From: Syntrophomonas sp. DTU019
GTDB taxonomy: Bacteria > Bacillota > Syntrophomonadia > Syntrophomonadales > Syntrophomonadaceae
Assembly (NCBI GenBank): GCA_913757435.1
Contig: CAJYDM010000002.1
Location: 310,001 to 374,000, forward strand
Direction of reading: 5' to 3'
DNA: 64,000 nt
Position 1 is the first letter of the stretch. The number at the start of each line of letters is the position of its first letter. The position numbers were made by a program, and so were the translations under genes. Below, in pieces: positions 1-9,571 of the stretch. The notes beneath the pieces were generated by a model. That model ran no database searches. It saw only the letters and a program-made list of their open reading frames with translations, and was not told where the DNA came from.

Positions 1-1801
1 TTTTCCACAACCGATAGGTAGGCACATTTAACACTACCACCTGCTGCTGCTCCAGCCGGGAAACAGCAGCTGAGAGCCATGAAGCCGGTGTATGGCCGGA
101 CTGTGCTTCAGTCTGATAGGAAGTACGCATCTCTTTGACTTTGAGTTGCAGACTGGTCCGGCCTCGGAATTGGTTGCGGTCCAGTTGAAAGCTGATATCG
201 GCCCGGTAATGGCTTGACTTAAAATCCACCAGATGCGGCTTGCCGAAAGCGATCACGCCCAGGTCGGTGCCTTGCAGGCGGGCCTTAAAGTGCTGGCCTT
301 CAGAACCTACCATACCCGCTTGATACAGCGCCGCTCCCCTAACCGCCAGTACCGGGGCATGATTACCGGGCCCGAAAGGCTCCATAGCCTGGATCTCCTG
401 CCATAGCTGGCAGTTTAACTCCTCGGGGGTAAGTTCAATATCTATGTGATGTTCTGATCGTTTTAGCTGAGCCGGACAGTGCTGCTGGCTCCAGGCCTGC
501 AAAGCCTCATCAAAGGCAGACAGTTTCGACCGCTCTATGGTCAGGCCTGCCGCCATGGGGTGCCCCCCGAATTGACGAAGATGTCTATGGCAGGCCTGCA
601 AGGCGGCATTGATGTCAAAGCCCTCAATGCTGCGACATGAACCCCGCCCGATATCGTCCTCCCAGTTTATGAGGATGACCGGTTTATGGTGCTGTTCACA
701 GAGCCGTGAAGCTACAATGCCCAGAACTCCATGGTGCCAGTCACTGCCGTCTATAAGCAGCACTGGTTTATCCTTTAAGGATGGTTGGTGAGCTATTTTA
801 AGGGACGCTTCGCCTACTATTATTTCCTCGATTTGTTTCCGTTCCTCATTGAGGCGGTCAAGTCTCTCCGCCAGGTAGCTGGCCTGTTGCTCCTCGCGGC
901 TATAGAGCAGTTCCACGCTGAGCCGGGCGTGGTCCAGCCGACCGGCTGCATTGAGGCGCGGAGCCAATATGAAACCGATTTGCCAGGAATCCAGCCGTTC
1001 CTCAGGTTTGATACCACCCAGATCCATCAAGGCCCTTAGTCCGGGCCTGACGGTATCAGACAGGCATTGCAGCCCGTGTCTTACCAAGATGCGGTTGTCA
1101 CCGGTCAGCTCAACGATATCAGCAATGGTGGCCAGAGCCACTAGATCCAGCCAAAGGTCTGGTTTAGACTGCTTCGTTAGGGCACGGGCCAGCTGGTAGG
1201 CCACCCCAGCCCCGCACAGTTTGCGGCTGCCCGGGTTGTGGTCATCCAGTTGAGGATTTATTATGGCGTCTGCCTCGGGGAGTATTTCACCCGGCATATG
1301 ATGGTCGGTGACAACCACCTTCATACCGAGCCTCCTGGCTGCGGCCACCTCATCCACTGACCTGATGCCACAATCAACAGTTATGAGCAGCCCATAACCT
1401 TGCCCAACCAGTTGCCGTACAGCTTGCATATTGAGCCCATAGCCCTCCTGAAATCGGTCGGGAATATAATAATCCACCTCAGCGCCAAGCATCTCCAGAC
1501 ATTCTCTCAATATAACCGTACTGCAGACCCCATCCACGTCATAATCTCCGTATACGATTATAGGTTGCCGGGCTAAAATCGTCTCTTCGATCACCTCTAT
1601 TGCTGTAACCATGCCCTTTAGGGCATGCGGGGAAGTGAGTTCTTCCCAGCGGGGTGAAAGATACCGTCGGCATTGCTCCTCGGTACACAGGCCACGCTGC
1701 TGCAGCAATATGGCTGCAGTAATGCTTATACCCAGGTTTTTAGCTATAGTGCGGGCTTGTTCAATATCATATTGGCGAACGATCCATATCGGCTGATTCA
1801 T
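1..1801 (-). CDS. recJ: Single-stranded-DNA-specific exonuclease RecJ (3' end cut by window)
   Basis: The minus-strand frame is open from an ATG at 1799-1801 to the window edge without a stop, giving about 600 residues of an incomplete protein that begins MNQPIWIVRQYD. The DHH-phosphoesterase motif DYDVDG lies near residue 86, followed by TVDCGI and TDHHMPG (the DHH triad) and later GRGSCRSIEGFDI, a RecJ DHHA1 signature. RecJ degrades single-stranded DNA 5' to 3' in recombination and mismatch repair. It needs divalent metal ions bound by the Asp and His residues of these motifs. The C-terminus lies beyond the left edge. Family membership is clear; only the total length is unknown. Confidence 0.95.
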   Translation of the reverse strand, partial: MNQPIWIVRQYDIEQARTIAKNLGISITAAILLQQRGLCTEEQCRRYLSPRWEELTSPHALKGMVTAIEVIEETILARQPIIVYGDYDVDGVCSTVILRECLEMLGAEVDYYIPDRFQEGYGLNMQAVRQLVGQGYGLLITVDCGIRSVDEVAAARRLGMKVVVTDHHMPGEILPEADAIINPQLDDHNPGSRKLCGAGVAYQLARALTKQSKPDLWLDLVALATIADIVELTGDNRILVRHGLQCLSDTVRPGLRALMDLGGIKPEERLDSWQIGFILAPRLNAAGRLDHARLSVELLYSREEQQASYLAERLDRLNEERKQIEEIIVGEASLKIAHQPSLKDKPVLLIDGSDWHHGVLGIVASRLCEQHHKPVILINWEDDIGRGSCRSIEGFDINAALQACHRHLRQFGGHPMAAGLTIERSKLSAFDEALQAWSQQHCPAQLKRSEHHIDIELTPEELNCQLWQEIQAMEPFGPGNHAPVLAVRGAALYQAGMVGSEGQHFKARLQGTDLGVIAFGKPHLVDFKSSHYRADISFQLDRNQFRGRTSLQLKVKEMRTSYQTEAQSGHTPASWLSAAVSRLEQQQVVVLNVPTYRLWK

Positions 1802-2608
1802 TTAATCCCCTTTGAGAATCGGGTAGACTGTGGCCTCAAAGAGGCCATTCCGATTTCTTATACATTATAAATGAAGACGATACGAATAGCAGTAGTTTCT
1901 TATTGCGCAGTATCAGCCGGGGTATGACGTTGAAAGCAAATACTAGCACGGTCTATTGGCTAGCAGGCAGGATACCTAATTGGATATGCTGCGGTCTTAG
2001 GGGATTGGGGCAAACCCCATTTGGCGACCAGGTTGCTGACTCCAGCCCATTGGCTGGTCGTGACAGGTTTAGCTCATACTCCCGGGTAGAGGAAGGATGG
2101 GATTGAAAACATGGTCGGATGAGGCTTTAATATGGTTAATATGTTGTTTTTATATCCATACAATTGTACGCGATACCTTACAACCGTCTGCTTCAGGCAA
2201 TCTTCAACCCAAAGTCTTCTTAAGCCCTGCAATATCTCATTCAGCTTTCCTGCAATCAAAGCCTAAAGCTCTAAATAAGGGAGTTGGCATGATAGCCCCC
2301 ACTCTATCCTTGACCAATACAGTCCGAATCCGGCGCAAACGCCATCATAGATGTTGCAGTCATTGATGGCACAACATTTGCATTACTATTACGGTAATAT
2401 TATGACCATGTGTTAAGAAGGGGGGTCTAATGATAAGCCCGGACGGTTTAATCTCTAAACTACCTTAATCAGAATAACGGATTATAACAGGGGGGATTAT
2501 AATTCCGTAAACTAATGCCTTATAGATTGTTGCAATATACCGAGTTCATTATCCCCCCTTTTAAATAAAAACTGATAGTGATTATATAAGGTTTGGGAGG
2601 TAGATCTT
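1802..2608. other. 807-bp intergenic region with hairpin, sigma-54 promoter and G-rich repeats
   Basis: No gene is supported here. A nested hairpin at 1817-1855 (AATCGG/CCGATT outside, GGCCTC-aaa-GAGGCC inside) lies just upstream of recJ. A perfect 10-bp palindrome TACAATTGTA occupies 2159-2168, about 200 bp upstream of the sigma-54 promoter at 2367. Downstream of that promoter the leader carries a run of six G three times, at about 2418 and 2490 and, inverted, at 2554. The open frames in this stretch have no recognisable protein features. Confidence 0.6.
2367..2383 (+). promoter_or_regulatory. Sigma-54 (-24/-12) promoter of the glutaryl-CoA dehydrogenase/gcdA operon
   Basis: The sequence TGGCACAACATTTGCAT matches the RpoN consensus TGGCACGNNNNTTGCW at nearly every position, with exactly 10 bp between the GG and GC dinucleotides. 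Transcription would start near 2394 and leave a leader of about 215 nt before the GTG at 2609. Two sigma-54 activators are encoded nearby, one directly downstream of the operon. Confidence 0.8.
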
Positions 2609-3766
2609 GTGAATTTTGATTTAACAGATGAACAAAAGATGGTTCAGGAAATGGCCAAAAACTTCGCAGAGAAGGAAATTGCCCCTTATGTTGACCAGGA
2701 CGAGGAAAACCACTATTATCGCAGAGAGATTTTAACCAAGATGGGCGAATTGGGTCTCTTAGGTTGGAGCATCCCCGAGGAATACGGCGGAAATGGCATG
2801 GGTTGGATGGAGGCGGTTTTGGCCCTTTACGAAATTGCTAAAGTTCATACCTCCTGGCGGCTGAGCATAAGCGGCAACTGCTGGGGGCCGGCGATGACTA
2901 TCAATCAGTATGGCACCAAGGAACAGAAGGAGAAATACATCCCCAAACTGATCAGCGGAGAGCATGTAGGCAGCTTCGCCATAACTGAAGCCAATTCCGG
3001 TTCGGATGTGGCCAGCATGAAGACGTTCGCTGAAGACAAGGGTGACCACTGGTTGATGAATGGCAGCAAGATGTGGATATCCGGAGGTCATGTTTCCGAT
3101 GTGGGCCTGGTATACGCAGTAACCGAGAAGGGTGCTGGCCACAATGGTCTATCCTGCTTTATCGTCGATTACAATAACACTCCCGGCATTACCAGGATTC
3201 CTATAACCACTAAAGTTGGCATGTGGACCGCTCCCACCTCGGAGCTGGTTTTCGAAAACGCCATAATACCGAAAGAAAACCTGTTGGGACCTTTAAATAA
3301 GGGCTTTTTCATCTGTATGTGGCAGCTTAACAACACCCGCATGGGCTGCGCTACTGGAGCGGCTGCGCTTTCCGCCGCCTGCCTGGAAGGTTCGGTGCAA
3401 TATGCTAACGAACGCACCCAGTTTGGCAAACCGATTGGTAAATACCAGATGATTCAGGCGCAGCTGGCAGAGATGAAACTGGAAGATGAAGCCGCCAAGT
3501 ACCTGGTTTACCGCGCTGCCTGGCTAAAAGACAAAGGATTGCCCAGCCAGCAGGCTACCTCCATGGCCAAGTTATTCGGTTGTCAGGCTGCAGTACATGC
3601 CGCTAATATGGCTATGAAGATTTATGGATCCTATGGATATTCCACCGAATATCCATGCGGAAGATGGCTGCGTGATGCCAAACAGTTCGAAACCCTGGAA
3701 GGCACCTCCAACATGCACATGCAGATCATCGCCAACATTGAGCTGGGTTATCAGCCCAACAGATAA
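2609..3766 (+). CDS. Acyl-CoA dehydrogenase, probably glutaryl-CoA dehydrogenase (non-decarboxylating type)
   Basis: This 385-residue flavoprotein has the full acyl-CoA dehydrogenase fold, with FAITEANSGSDV and MWISGG near the flavin and the catalytic Glu at about residue 364 in TLEGTSNMH. An Arg at residue 84 (SWRLSI) falls where glutaryl-CoA dehydrogenases bind the substrate's distal carboxylate. With the glutaconyl-CoA decarboxylase gene 49 bp downstream, this points to oxidation of glutaryl-CoA to glutaconyl-CoA. The GTG start follows GGGAGG by 8 nt; no upstream ATG fits. The operon is preceded by a sigma-54 promoter at 2367. The alternative is a general short-chain (butyryl-CoA) dehydrogenase; the glutaryl assignment rests on Arg84 and the partner gene. 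Confidence 0.8.
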   Translation: MNFDLTDEQKMVQEMAKNFAEKEIAPYVDQDEENHYYRREILTKMGELGLLGWSIPEEYGGNGMGWMEAVLALYEIAKVHTSWRLSISGNCWGPAMTINQYGTKEQKEKYIPKLISGEHVGSFAITEANSGSDVASMKTFAEDKGDHWLMNGSKMWISGGHVSDVGLVYAVTEKGAGHNGLSCFIVDYNNTPGITRIPITTKVGMWTAPTSELVFENAIIPKENLLGPLNKGFFICMWQLNNTRMGCATGAAALSAACLEGSVQYANERTQFGKPIGKYQMIQAQLAEMKLEDEAAKYLVYRAAWLKDKGLPSQQATSMAKLFGCQAAVHAANMAMKIYGSYGYSTEYPCGRWLRDAKQFETLEGTSNMHMQIIANIELGYQPNR

Positions 3767-3815
3767 GCATACCAGGTTTTAAACTATTAATGTTTTTGGA
3801 AGAAGGGAGAAGAAG

Positions 3816-5561
3816 ATGAGCGAATACGGTTTTTCACTACATCCATATTTTAAGGAAATGCCTGGCATCGGCAAAGCACTGAGAAAGGCTAATAAGGCCA
3901 ATACTGAAGAGCTTAAAAAGGTCGAAGCGGTCATAGCCGCAGAAGTGGAAAGAGTTAAGAATTCAGGCAAAGCCACCGATTTGATGAACAAAAAAGGGGA
4001 ATTGGACGTCTGGCAGCGCCTCGAATACCTGGTAGATCCGGGCACCTTTTGCCCTTTGCATACCATCTATGATCCACAGGGCAATGAAGAAGGCAGCACC
4101 GGTGTAATTGACGGATTAGGCAAAATATCGGGCAAATGGGCAGTAATCATCGCCTCTAACAACAAAATCATGGCCGGAGCCTGGATCGCCGGACAAGCCG
4201 ACAATATTCTCAGGGTCACCGATATGGCCAAAAGACTGCACATACCGCTGGTATGGGTGCTAAACTGCAGCGGTGTGAAACTGATGGAACAGGAAGAAGT
4301 TTATCCCAACCGCAGGGGTAATGGCACTACTTTCTATCGCCACGCCGAACTCCAGCAGATGGGTATACCAGTGATAGTGGGCATTTATGGCACTAATCCG
4401 GCTGGCGGTGGTTACCACGGCATCAGCCCCACTACCTTAATAGCCCATAAGAATGCCAATATCGCCGTAGGCGGCGGAGGTATTGTGGGTGGCATGTCGC
4501 CTAAAGGTTATTTCGACGAGGAGACTGCCGAGAGCCTGATCGATGCCACCAGGCAGTTGTCTTCAACTCCTCCGGGCAGGGTTGAAATCCATTACAACGG
4601 CACTGGATTCTTCAGAGAGGTATGTGACACTGAGGAAGCTGTACTGGACAGAATTAAAAAATACATGCAGGATATGCCAGCCTACCATCCCGACTTTTTC
4701 CGGGTAGCGGATCCGGTAGAGCCGAAGTTTCCGGCTGAAGACCTTTACAGCCTGGTGCCTGCCAATCAGAGAAGAACCTATTCTATGCCTGAGGTTCTGG
4801 CTCGGCTGTTTGACAATAGCGAGCACTTGGAATACAAGCCTGATTACGGGCCCGAGGTTTATTGCGGTCTGGCCAAAATCGACGGCTATCTGTGTGGTGT
4901 GATTGGCAACAATCAGGGTGCTCTGGGTGCTGAATATCCTGAATACACCGACCAGTACCAGGGTATGGGCGGAAAGCTCTACCGCCAAGGCCTGATAAAA
5001 ATGAGCGAATTCGTTACCTTCTGTGGCCGTGACCGTATCCCCATGATATGGGTGCAGGATACCACCGGCATCGATGTGGGTGACATCGCTGAAAGGGCCG
5101 AACTCCTGGGGTTGGGCCAATCACTGATTTATTCCATCGAAAGCACAGAACTACCTATGATGCTAGTGGTCTTAAGGAAGGGCACGGCTGCAGCCCACTA
5201 TGTTATGGGCGGGCCCAACGCCAACAACAATAACATCTTTACACTGGGCACGGCTGCCACGGAAATTTATGTCATGCATGGGGAAACCGCCGCTGCCGCC
5301 ACCTATTCGCGCCGCCTGGTCAAAGAAAAAGATGCTGGCAAGCCACTGGAACCCATTATTGAAAAGATGAATGACATCGTCAAGGATTACTATGAGAGAT
5401 CCCGGCCGGCTTTCTGCGCCAAGCGCGGCTTTGTCGATGAAGTTGTGAATTTGGACGAGCTGCGCAAATACTGCAAGGCTTTTGTGGGAGCCTCGTATCA
5501 AAATCCCACTTCCATATGCCCGCCCCATCAGATGATAACCCCAAGGATTATCAAAGGCTAA
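3816..5561 (+). CDS. gcdA: Glutaconyl-CoA decarboxylase subunit alpha (carboxyltransferase)
   Basis: At 581 residues this protein matches the length and motifs of GcdA from amino-acid-fermenting Firmicutes, including VPLVWVLNCSGVK-like, YPNRRGNGT, GIYGTNPAGGGYHGISP and QDTTGIDVG segments. These are two crotonase-fold carboxyltransferase halves. GcdA moves the glutaconyl-CoA carboxyl group to the biotin of the membrane decarboxylase, yielding crotonyl-CoA; the biotin carrier and the sodium-pumping GcdB are not in this window. It starts at an ATG after GGGAGAAGAAG and ends shortly before a strong terminator at 5608. Other acyl-CoA carboxyltransferases (methylmalonyl-, propionyl-CoA) are shorter, so the identification is fairly firm, while the physiological direction remains an inference. 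Confidence 0.88.
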   Translation: MSEYGFSLHPYFKEMPGIGKALRKANKANTEELKKVEAVIAAEVERVKNSGKATDLMNKKGELDVWQRLEYLVDPGTFCPLHTIYDPQGNEEGSTGVIDGLGKISGKWAVIIASNNKIMAGAWIAGQADNILRVTDMAKRLHIPLVWVLNCSGVKLMEQEEVYPNRRGNGTTFYRHAELQQMGIPVIVGIYGTNPAGGGYHGISPTTLIAHKNANIAVGGGGIVGGMSPKGYFDEETAESLIDATRQLSSTPPGRVEIHYNGTGFFREVCDTEEAVLDRIKKYMQDMPAYHPDFFRVADPVEPKFPAEDLYSLVPANQRRTYSMPEVLARLFDNSEHLEYKPDYGPEVYCGLAKIDGYLCGVIGNNQGALGAEYPEYTDQYQGMGGKLYRQGLIKMSEFVTFCGRDRIPMIWVQDTTGIDVGDIAERAELLGLGQSLIYSIESTELPMMLVVLRKGTAAAHYVMGGPNANNNNIFTLGTAATEIYVMHGETAAAATYSRRLVKEKDAGKPLEPIIEKMNDIVKDYYERSRPAFCAKRGFVDEVVNLDELRKYCKAFVGASYQNPTSICPPHQMITPRIIKG

Positions 5562-5607
5562 TTAAATCCTTACTCCCCTCCTCAACAGTATGGATTTAAA
5601 ACAGACA

Positions 5608-5650
5608 CAAACCCGCTGGTTTACCCCGAGCCAGCGGGTTTGTCTTTTTT
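5608..5650 (+). terminator. Rho-independent terminator after gcdA
   Basis: Perfect 12-bp arms CAAACCCGCTGG and CCAGCGGGTTTG enclose an 11-nt loop and are followed by TCTTTTTT. Confidence 0.92.
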
Positions 5651-5831
5651 GTTGCAGCGCTTGAAGGATTGAAGGTATGATAAGGATACACGTTAAAACT
5701 AGGATTTTGGGGGTATTTGGGAGACAGAGCGGTGAGTTTTCTGGTTTGCTTCATTTTTCCACAGTTTTAGATGATGAAATTAGTAGCTAGTGGATGTATA
5801 CTTAAAAGCGGTAATATATTTCACTCCCAAC

Positions 5832-5860
5832 TTGCCATTCATGTCTAATTTTGTTTATAT
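5832..5860 (+). promoter_or_regulatory. Sigma-A type promoter of the first sigma-54 activator
   Basis: TTGCCA and TTATAT are separated by 17 bp. A start near 5867 would make the in-frame TTG at 5861 untranslatable and supports the ATG at 5936 as the start of the activator. Confidence 0.5.
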
Positions 5861-5935
5861 TTGTTAAAACAGCTTCTCTATTTTGATGTAACCAAGCCGA
5901 AGATGATCAAGGACCAGCGAGAAAGGAATATAAAT

Positions 5936-8044
5936 ATGGAATTTGTTACTTTTCCAAATTCGTTTATTTTCGTAAAGGACTTGATTAATAAAGACTTCCA
6001 GTGTTTACGTCCCGAAGATTCCTTACGTACGGTGGTGAGCAAATACAAAGAGACCAAGGTAGAGACACTGCCAGTGGTTGACGAAGAAGGCAAGCTAGTG
6101 GGGGTATTTCCCCGGGGTAGGCTTTATAATGCCATCCTCGACGGGAAAAGTATGGACGAACCCTGCAGTTCCTATATGGTTACATCCCCCCATACCCTTC
6201 CTTCTGATCTCAGTTATAATGAACTAACTTTTAGCCTGCGGGTAAATCATAGCCGGGTGGGAACGATTCCGGTTGTCGATGAGAATCATAAACTGGTAGG
6301 CATGGCTGGAAAATTGGAATATGTCCGCACAACTCTGGGACTGACCAGAAAAGCTATGGCACACCTGGAATCTGCCTTCCAGGCCATGAGTGAAGGAATC
6401 ATAGTTACTGACGAACATGGCAACATAGGCCGCATCAACCTGGCGGCCGAAGGCCTGTTTGGCATAGGCGATGTAATTGGCAAACATATTTCGGATGTGT
6501 TTCCGGAAATCGTGTTTGATTTAGTGCGCCGCCAAAATGTGTATTGCATCGTACGCTCTTTACCTGTAATAATCAATCAGGTGCCGATAACTGTTGATGA
6601 CCGGATCACTGGCATGACCTATACTTTTCTTGATTTATCCGATTTAGAGGAGGTCACCGCCGAGCTGGAGATCGTTCAAGAGCTGCAGGCCAACCTGCAG
6701 GGCGTCTTGAGCGCTTCTTCTGATGGCGTAATCGTTTCTGATCAGCAAGGCTTGATCAGATATCATAATGAAGGCGCTATCAGCCTGCTAAAGAATCCCC
6801 CCCCTAGTCTGGTCGGTCAACATATTGAAAATATCGTGGGCAATTCTAGCAGCTTCAGTAATGCCATAGAAACCGGCCTGCCTGAAGTTGAAGTATGCTC
6901 CATAAATGGGCGCAATTGTATTGTTTCACATGTCCCGGTGAAAAGAACCCGAGCCGAGGGCGTATCGGCTGGCATAGTGAGCACGGTGTATCTAGATGAT
7001 AACCGCTTGACCGAACAACTATCCCAAAGCTGGTTTTCGCTTAAACAACAAGTTCAGTATTATCGCCAGGAACTTGAAAAGCATGGTGGCTCAGATACTG
7101 CTGAGTTTAATAAGATAATTACTGCAAACAGCGGATTTAAAGCCCTGAAAAATGAAGCCGAAAGAGTGGCCCGCAGTACCTCAACGGTTTTGCTCACTGG
7201 TGAGAGCGGAGTGGGAAAGGATATGTTCGCCAGGGCCATTCATGCCGCAAGTCAGCGGGCCCGGCTTCCTTTTGTGAAAGTCAATTGTGCCGCCATACCA
7301 GAAACCCTGCTGGAGTCGGAACTATTTGGCTATGCACCAGGGTCTTTTACTGGCGCTTTGAAGAAGGGCAAAATGGGGTATTTTGAGCAAGCTCATGAAG
7401 GCACTATCTTCCTGGATGAAATTGGTGATATGCCGCTTTCCATTCAGGTAAAAGTCTTGCAGGTTTTGCAGGAAAAACAGTTTATGCGGGTTGGCGGCAC
7501 CCGCACTCAGACAGTGGACGTTAGAATAATAGCAGCGACCAACCGGGACTTGCGTGAGGCTATGGCCAAAGGGGAGTTCCGAGATGATCTCTTTTATCGC
7601 TTGAATGTGATCGAGTTCAACCTCCCCCCACTGCGCTCCAGACCTGAGGATATTCTGCCCTTGGCAGAGGTATTTATAGAAAAATACAACCGCATTTTGG
7701 GCACACGTGTAACCCGGCTTTCCAGGGAGGCAGAAGAGTTGCTGGTCTCCTATTCCTGGCCAGGCAATATAAGGGAATTGGAAAACGCCATCGAAAGAGC
7801 TGCTAATTATGTCTGGGAAGGCGAAATAAAGAAAACTCACCTTCCTGCACATATAAACCCAGATCGTATTGAAAACAAGATAGAGACCGTACGTCCGTCT
7901 TTGTCCTCATTAGATTTTGTTGAAAAGGATATTATTGTTGATGCTTTGAAAAAGACCGCAGGCAACAAAAGTGCTGCTGCACGGTTGCTACGGATCAGCC
8001 GTTCTTCGTTTTATGATAAACTGGCCAAACATGGCATAAGTTAA
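5936..8044 (+). CDS. Sigma-54-dependent transcriptional activator, CBS-CBS-PAS-PAS-AAA-Fis
   Basis: The 702-residue protein has paired CBS domains (about 10-130), two PAS domains (about 145-380), and a sigma-54 AAA+ domain with Walker A GESGVGKD near 421-428, the sigma-54 contact loop as GSFTGA near 467 and Walker [10 protein letters not shown] Fis-type helix-turn-helix ([20 protein letters not shown]) closes it. It would bind upstream DNA and open sigma-54 promoters in response to ligands of the CBS or PAS domains, possibly adenosyl nucleotides, CoA esters or redox state. ATG 5936 after AAAGGA is preferred to TTG 5861, which lies at the predicted transcription start. It follows the gcd operon and converges on an MFS gene with a 4-bp overlap, so either is a likely target. 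Confidence 0.9.
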   Translation: MEFVTFPNSFIFVKDLINKDFQCLRPEDSLRTVVSKYKETKVETLPVVDEEGKLVGVFPRGRLYNAILDGKSMDEPCSSYMVTSPHTLPSDLSYNELTFSLRVNHSRVGTIPVVDENHKLVGMAGKLEYVRTTLGLTRKAMAHLESAFQAMSEGIIVTDEHGNIGRINLAAEGLFGIGDVIGKHISDVFPEIVFDLVRRQNVYCIVRSLPVIINQVPITVDDRITGMTYTFLDLSDLEEVTAELEIVQELQANLQGVLSASSDGVIVSDQQGLIRYHNEGAISLLKNPPPSLVGQHIENIVGNSSSFSNAIETGLPEVEVCSINGRNCIVSHVPVKRTRAEGVSAGIVSTVYLDDNRLTEQLSQSWFSLKQQVQYYRQELEKHGGSDTAEFNKIITANSGFKALKNEAERVARSTSTVLLTGESGVGKDMFARAIHAASQRARLPFVKVNCAAIPETLLESELFGYAPGSFTGALKKGKMGYFEQAHEGTIFLDEIGDMPLSIQVKVLQVLQEKQFMRVGGTRTQTVDVRIIAATNRDLREAMAKGEFRDDLFYRLNVIEFNLPPLRSRPEDILPLAEVFIEKYNRILGTRVTRLSREAEELLVSYSWPGNIRELENAIERAANYVWEGEIKKTHLPAHINPDRIENKIETVRPSLSSLDFVEKDIIVDALKKTAGNKSAAARLLRISRSSFYDKLAKHGIS

Positions 8045-9354
8045 ATAGCCTTTTGATCGTTATAATGAGCCTGTTTGGTCAAGAAGAAGAACCGTTTTGG
8101 GGTTTTGCGAACAAATATCATACAGCACACCGCCAGTGCTGATACTACAGCTAGGAACTTCCAGGCAATACTGTATGAGTAGGCGGGATCGTACAGACGG
8201 GCAACCCAAATTGGCCCCAGGGCGCCGCCCAGTAAACCTGCCATGGTAATAGTGCCCCAGATTTTACCCATAGCACTTACTCCGAAGCGGTCAGCAACGA
8301 CAGCCGATATGGTCGCAGCTGCTCCATGAGCGGCACCTACAACCACCATCACCAATAGTATCATACTGCTACCTCCGGTGGTGAAGGCGAATAATGCACA
8401 TCCCAGGCAATAAAGAGCATAGGAGATGACTATAGTGGTTTTTCGATCTTTGACCAGGTCGGCCAACCATGCCCAAACCACGCCGCTGGCTGCGGTAATT
8501 AAGCCGGTATATCCGAAAAAGGTAGCTGCTTTTAGCTTGCTCAGACCCATATCAGTCATGGCCATTACCGCATGATTGGTCAATGAGTACCAGACGAACA
8601 AATACCCCAGGTAGCCAAACAGCAAGAGCCAGAACTCTCTGGTTTGAAGTGCGTCCTTAAACGACCAATCCTTCTGGTTTACTATTGGCGTTTTGCCAGG
8701 GATCTTTTGAATGGCTTCAAACTGCTCGGCTTCATGGGGCTTCATGCCATCGACATACTGACCCACATCCTGGGGCAGGTTCTTGACCAGCAGGCTGACC
8801 AGGATAATAAGCAGTGCTCCGGTACCGATGCCCAGTACGGTTACTGCAGTCCTCCACCCCCAGGCTTCCATAAGATAAGCTAAGAGCGGGTTGAAAACAA
8901 ACAAACCGACTCCCGTTCCGATAGACACCAGTCCAGCAGCAAGTCCTCTTTTACGCACAAACCAGCGCGATACCATGGTTGTGTTCACAACCATTCCGGC
9001 TCCTACCGCTGCCAGAGAAAACAACATGCCATAAGAGAGATATACGCTGAACAGACTCCTGGCCTGGCCAAACAAGGTCAAAGAAATGGCCATCAAAGCA
9101 GCCCCGGCCATAATCATCTTCTTGGGTCCAAAACGGTCCACCAAAGCCCCGCCAAAGGGCTGTAATATAGCCTGGCTGAGTATACTGAGGGAGAATACGC
9201 TGGTAACCATTGCTCTGCTCCAGCCGAATTCATCCAAGAGCGCCCCGAAAAGTGTACCAAAACAAAACTTGTTGCCGTATATGATGCTCACTACAATAAA
9301 TCCAACCGCAACAATGACCCACCCGTAGTAGATGTTTGACATCACTCTACGCAC
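8041..9354 (-). CDS. MFS transporter, monocarboxylate / oxalate:formate antiporter type
   Basis: This 437-residue protein is highly hydrophobic with about 12 membrane segments and starts [17 protein letters not shown] after a short leader, typical of MFS carriers for small carboxylates. The MFS loop motif appears as [13 protein letters not shown]. The GTG at 9354 sits 8 nt after GGAAGGGG and is preferred over the ATG at 9342, which is too far from it. The gene lies downstream of the beta-oxidation cluster but beyond a strong hairpin at 9509-9547, so it may have its own promoter. It could import or export a carboxylate such as a short-chain fatty or dicarboxylic acid; the substrate cannot be read from sequence. 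Confidence 0.82.
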   Translation of the reverse strand: MRRVMSNIYYGWVIVAVGFIVVSIIYGNKFCFGTLFGALLDEFGWSRAMVTSVFSLSILSQAILQPFGGALVDRFGPKKMIMAGAALMAISLTLFGQARSLFSVYLSYGMLFSLAAVGAGMVVNTTMVSRWFVRKRGLAAGLVSIGTGVGLFVFNPLLAYLMEAWGWRTAVTVLGIGTGALLIILVSLLVKNLPQDVGQYVDGMKPHEAEQFEAIQKIPGKTPIVNQKDWSFKDALQTREFWLLLFGYLGYLFVWYSLTNHAVMAMTDMGLSKLKAATFFGYTGLITAASGVVWAWLADLVKDRKTTIVISYALYCLGCALFAFTTGGSSMILLVMVVVGAAHGAAATISAVVADRFGVSAMGKIWGTITMAGLLGGALGPIWVARLYDPAYSYSIAWKFLAVVSALAVCCMIFVRKTPKRFFFLTKQAHYNDQKAI

Positions 9355-9508
9355 AAAATAATCCCCTTCCCCCGCAAAGCATTAAGATTCCCCTTCGTTT
9401 GAACTTGCGGATTCTTTAAAAATAATGCTGTTTAATATCGTGGTATTTTCTAAGTTGACTACGTGTTCCGCAAGTATTTCCTCATATCAGTAGAAGGTCT
9501 TATAAACA

Positions 9509-9547
9509 GATGATTTCTTATCCTGCCAGGCAGGATAAGAAATCATC
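9509..9547 (-). terminator. Strong hairpin at the end of the beta-oxidation cluster
   Basis: Seventeen-bp perfect arms (GATGATTTCTTATCCTG and its complement) enclose a 5-nt loop, 25 bp after the last thiolase-like gene. The downstream run on the minus strand (CTGTTTATAAG) has few T residues, so this may act as a 3'-end stabiliser as much as a terminator. Confidence 0.65.
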
Positions 9548-9571
9548 GTAACAATTCTTAAAGACTATGAG

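Larger units (their letters stand above)
5562..5935. other. Intergenic region: gcdA terminator, then activator promoter
   Basis: The first part holds the terminator described at 5608-5650. A sigma-A-like promoter lies at 5832-5860 (TTGCCA, 17-bp spacer, TTATAT), just ahead of the activator gene. I see nothing else supportable in this stretch. Confidence 0.6.

Noticed and set aside
2097-2366. 89-residue reading frame in the intergenic region upstream of the gcd operon
   Set aside because: No ribosome site at a good distance, no conserved features, and it ends just before the sigma-54 promoter; the composition is that of non-coding DNA.
9355-9508. Sigma-54 promoter for the MFS gene
   Set aside because: Two GC-N10-CC spacings exist but the surrounding bases do not match TGGCA or TTGC.
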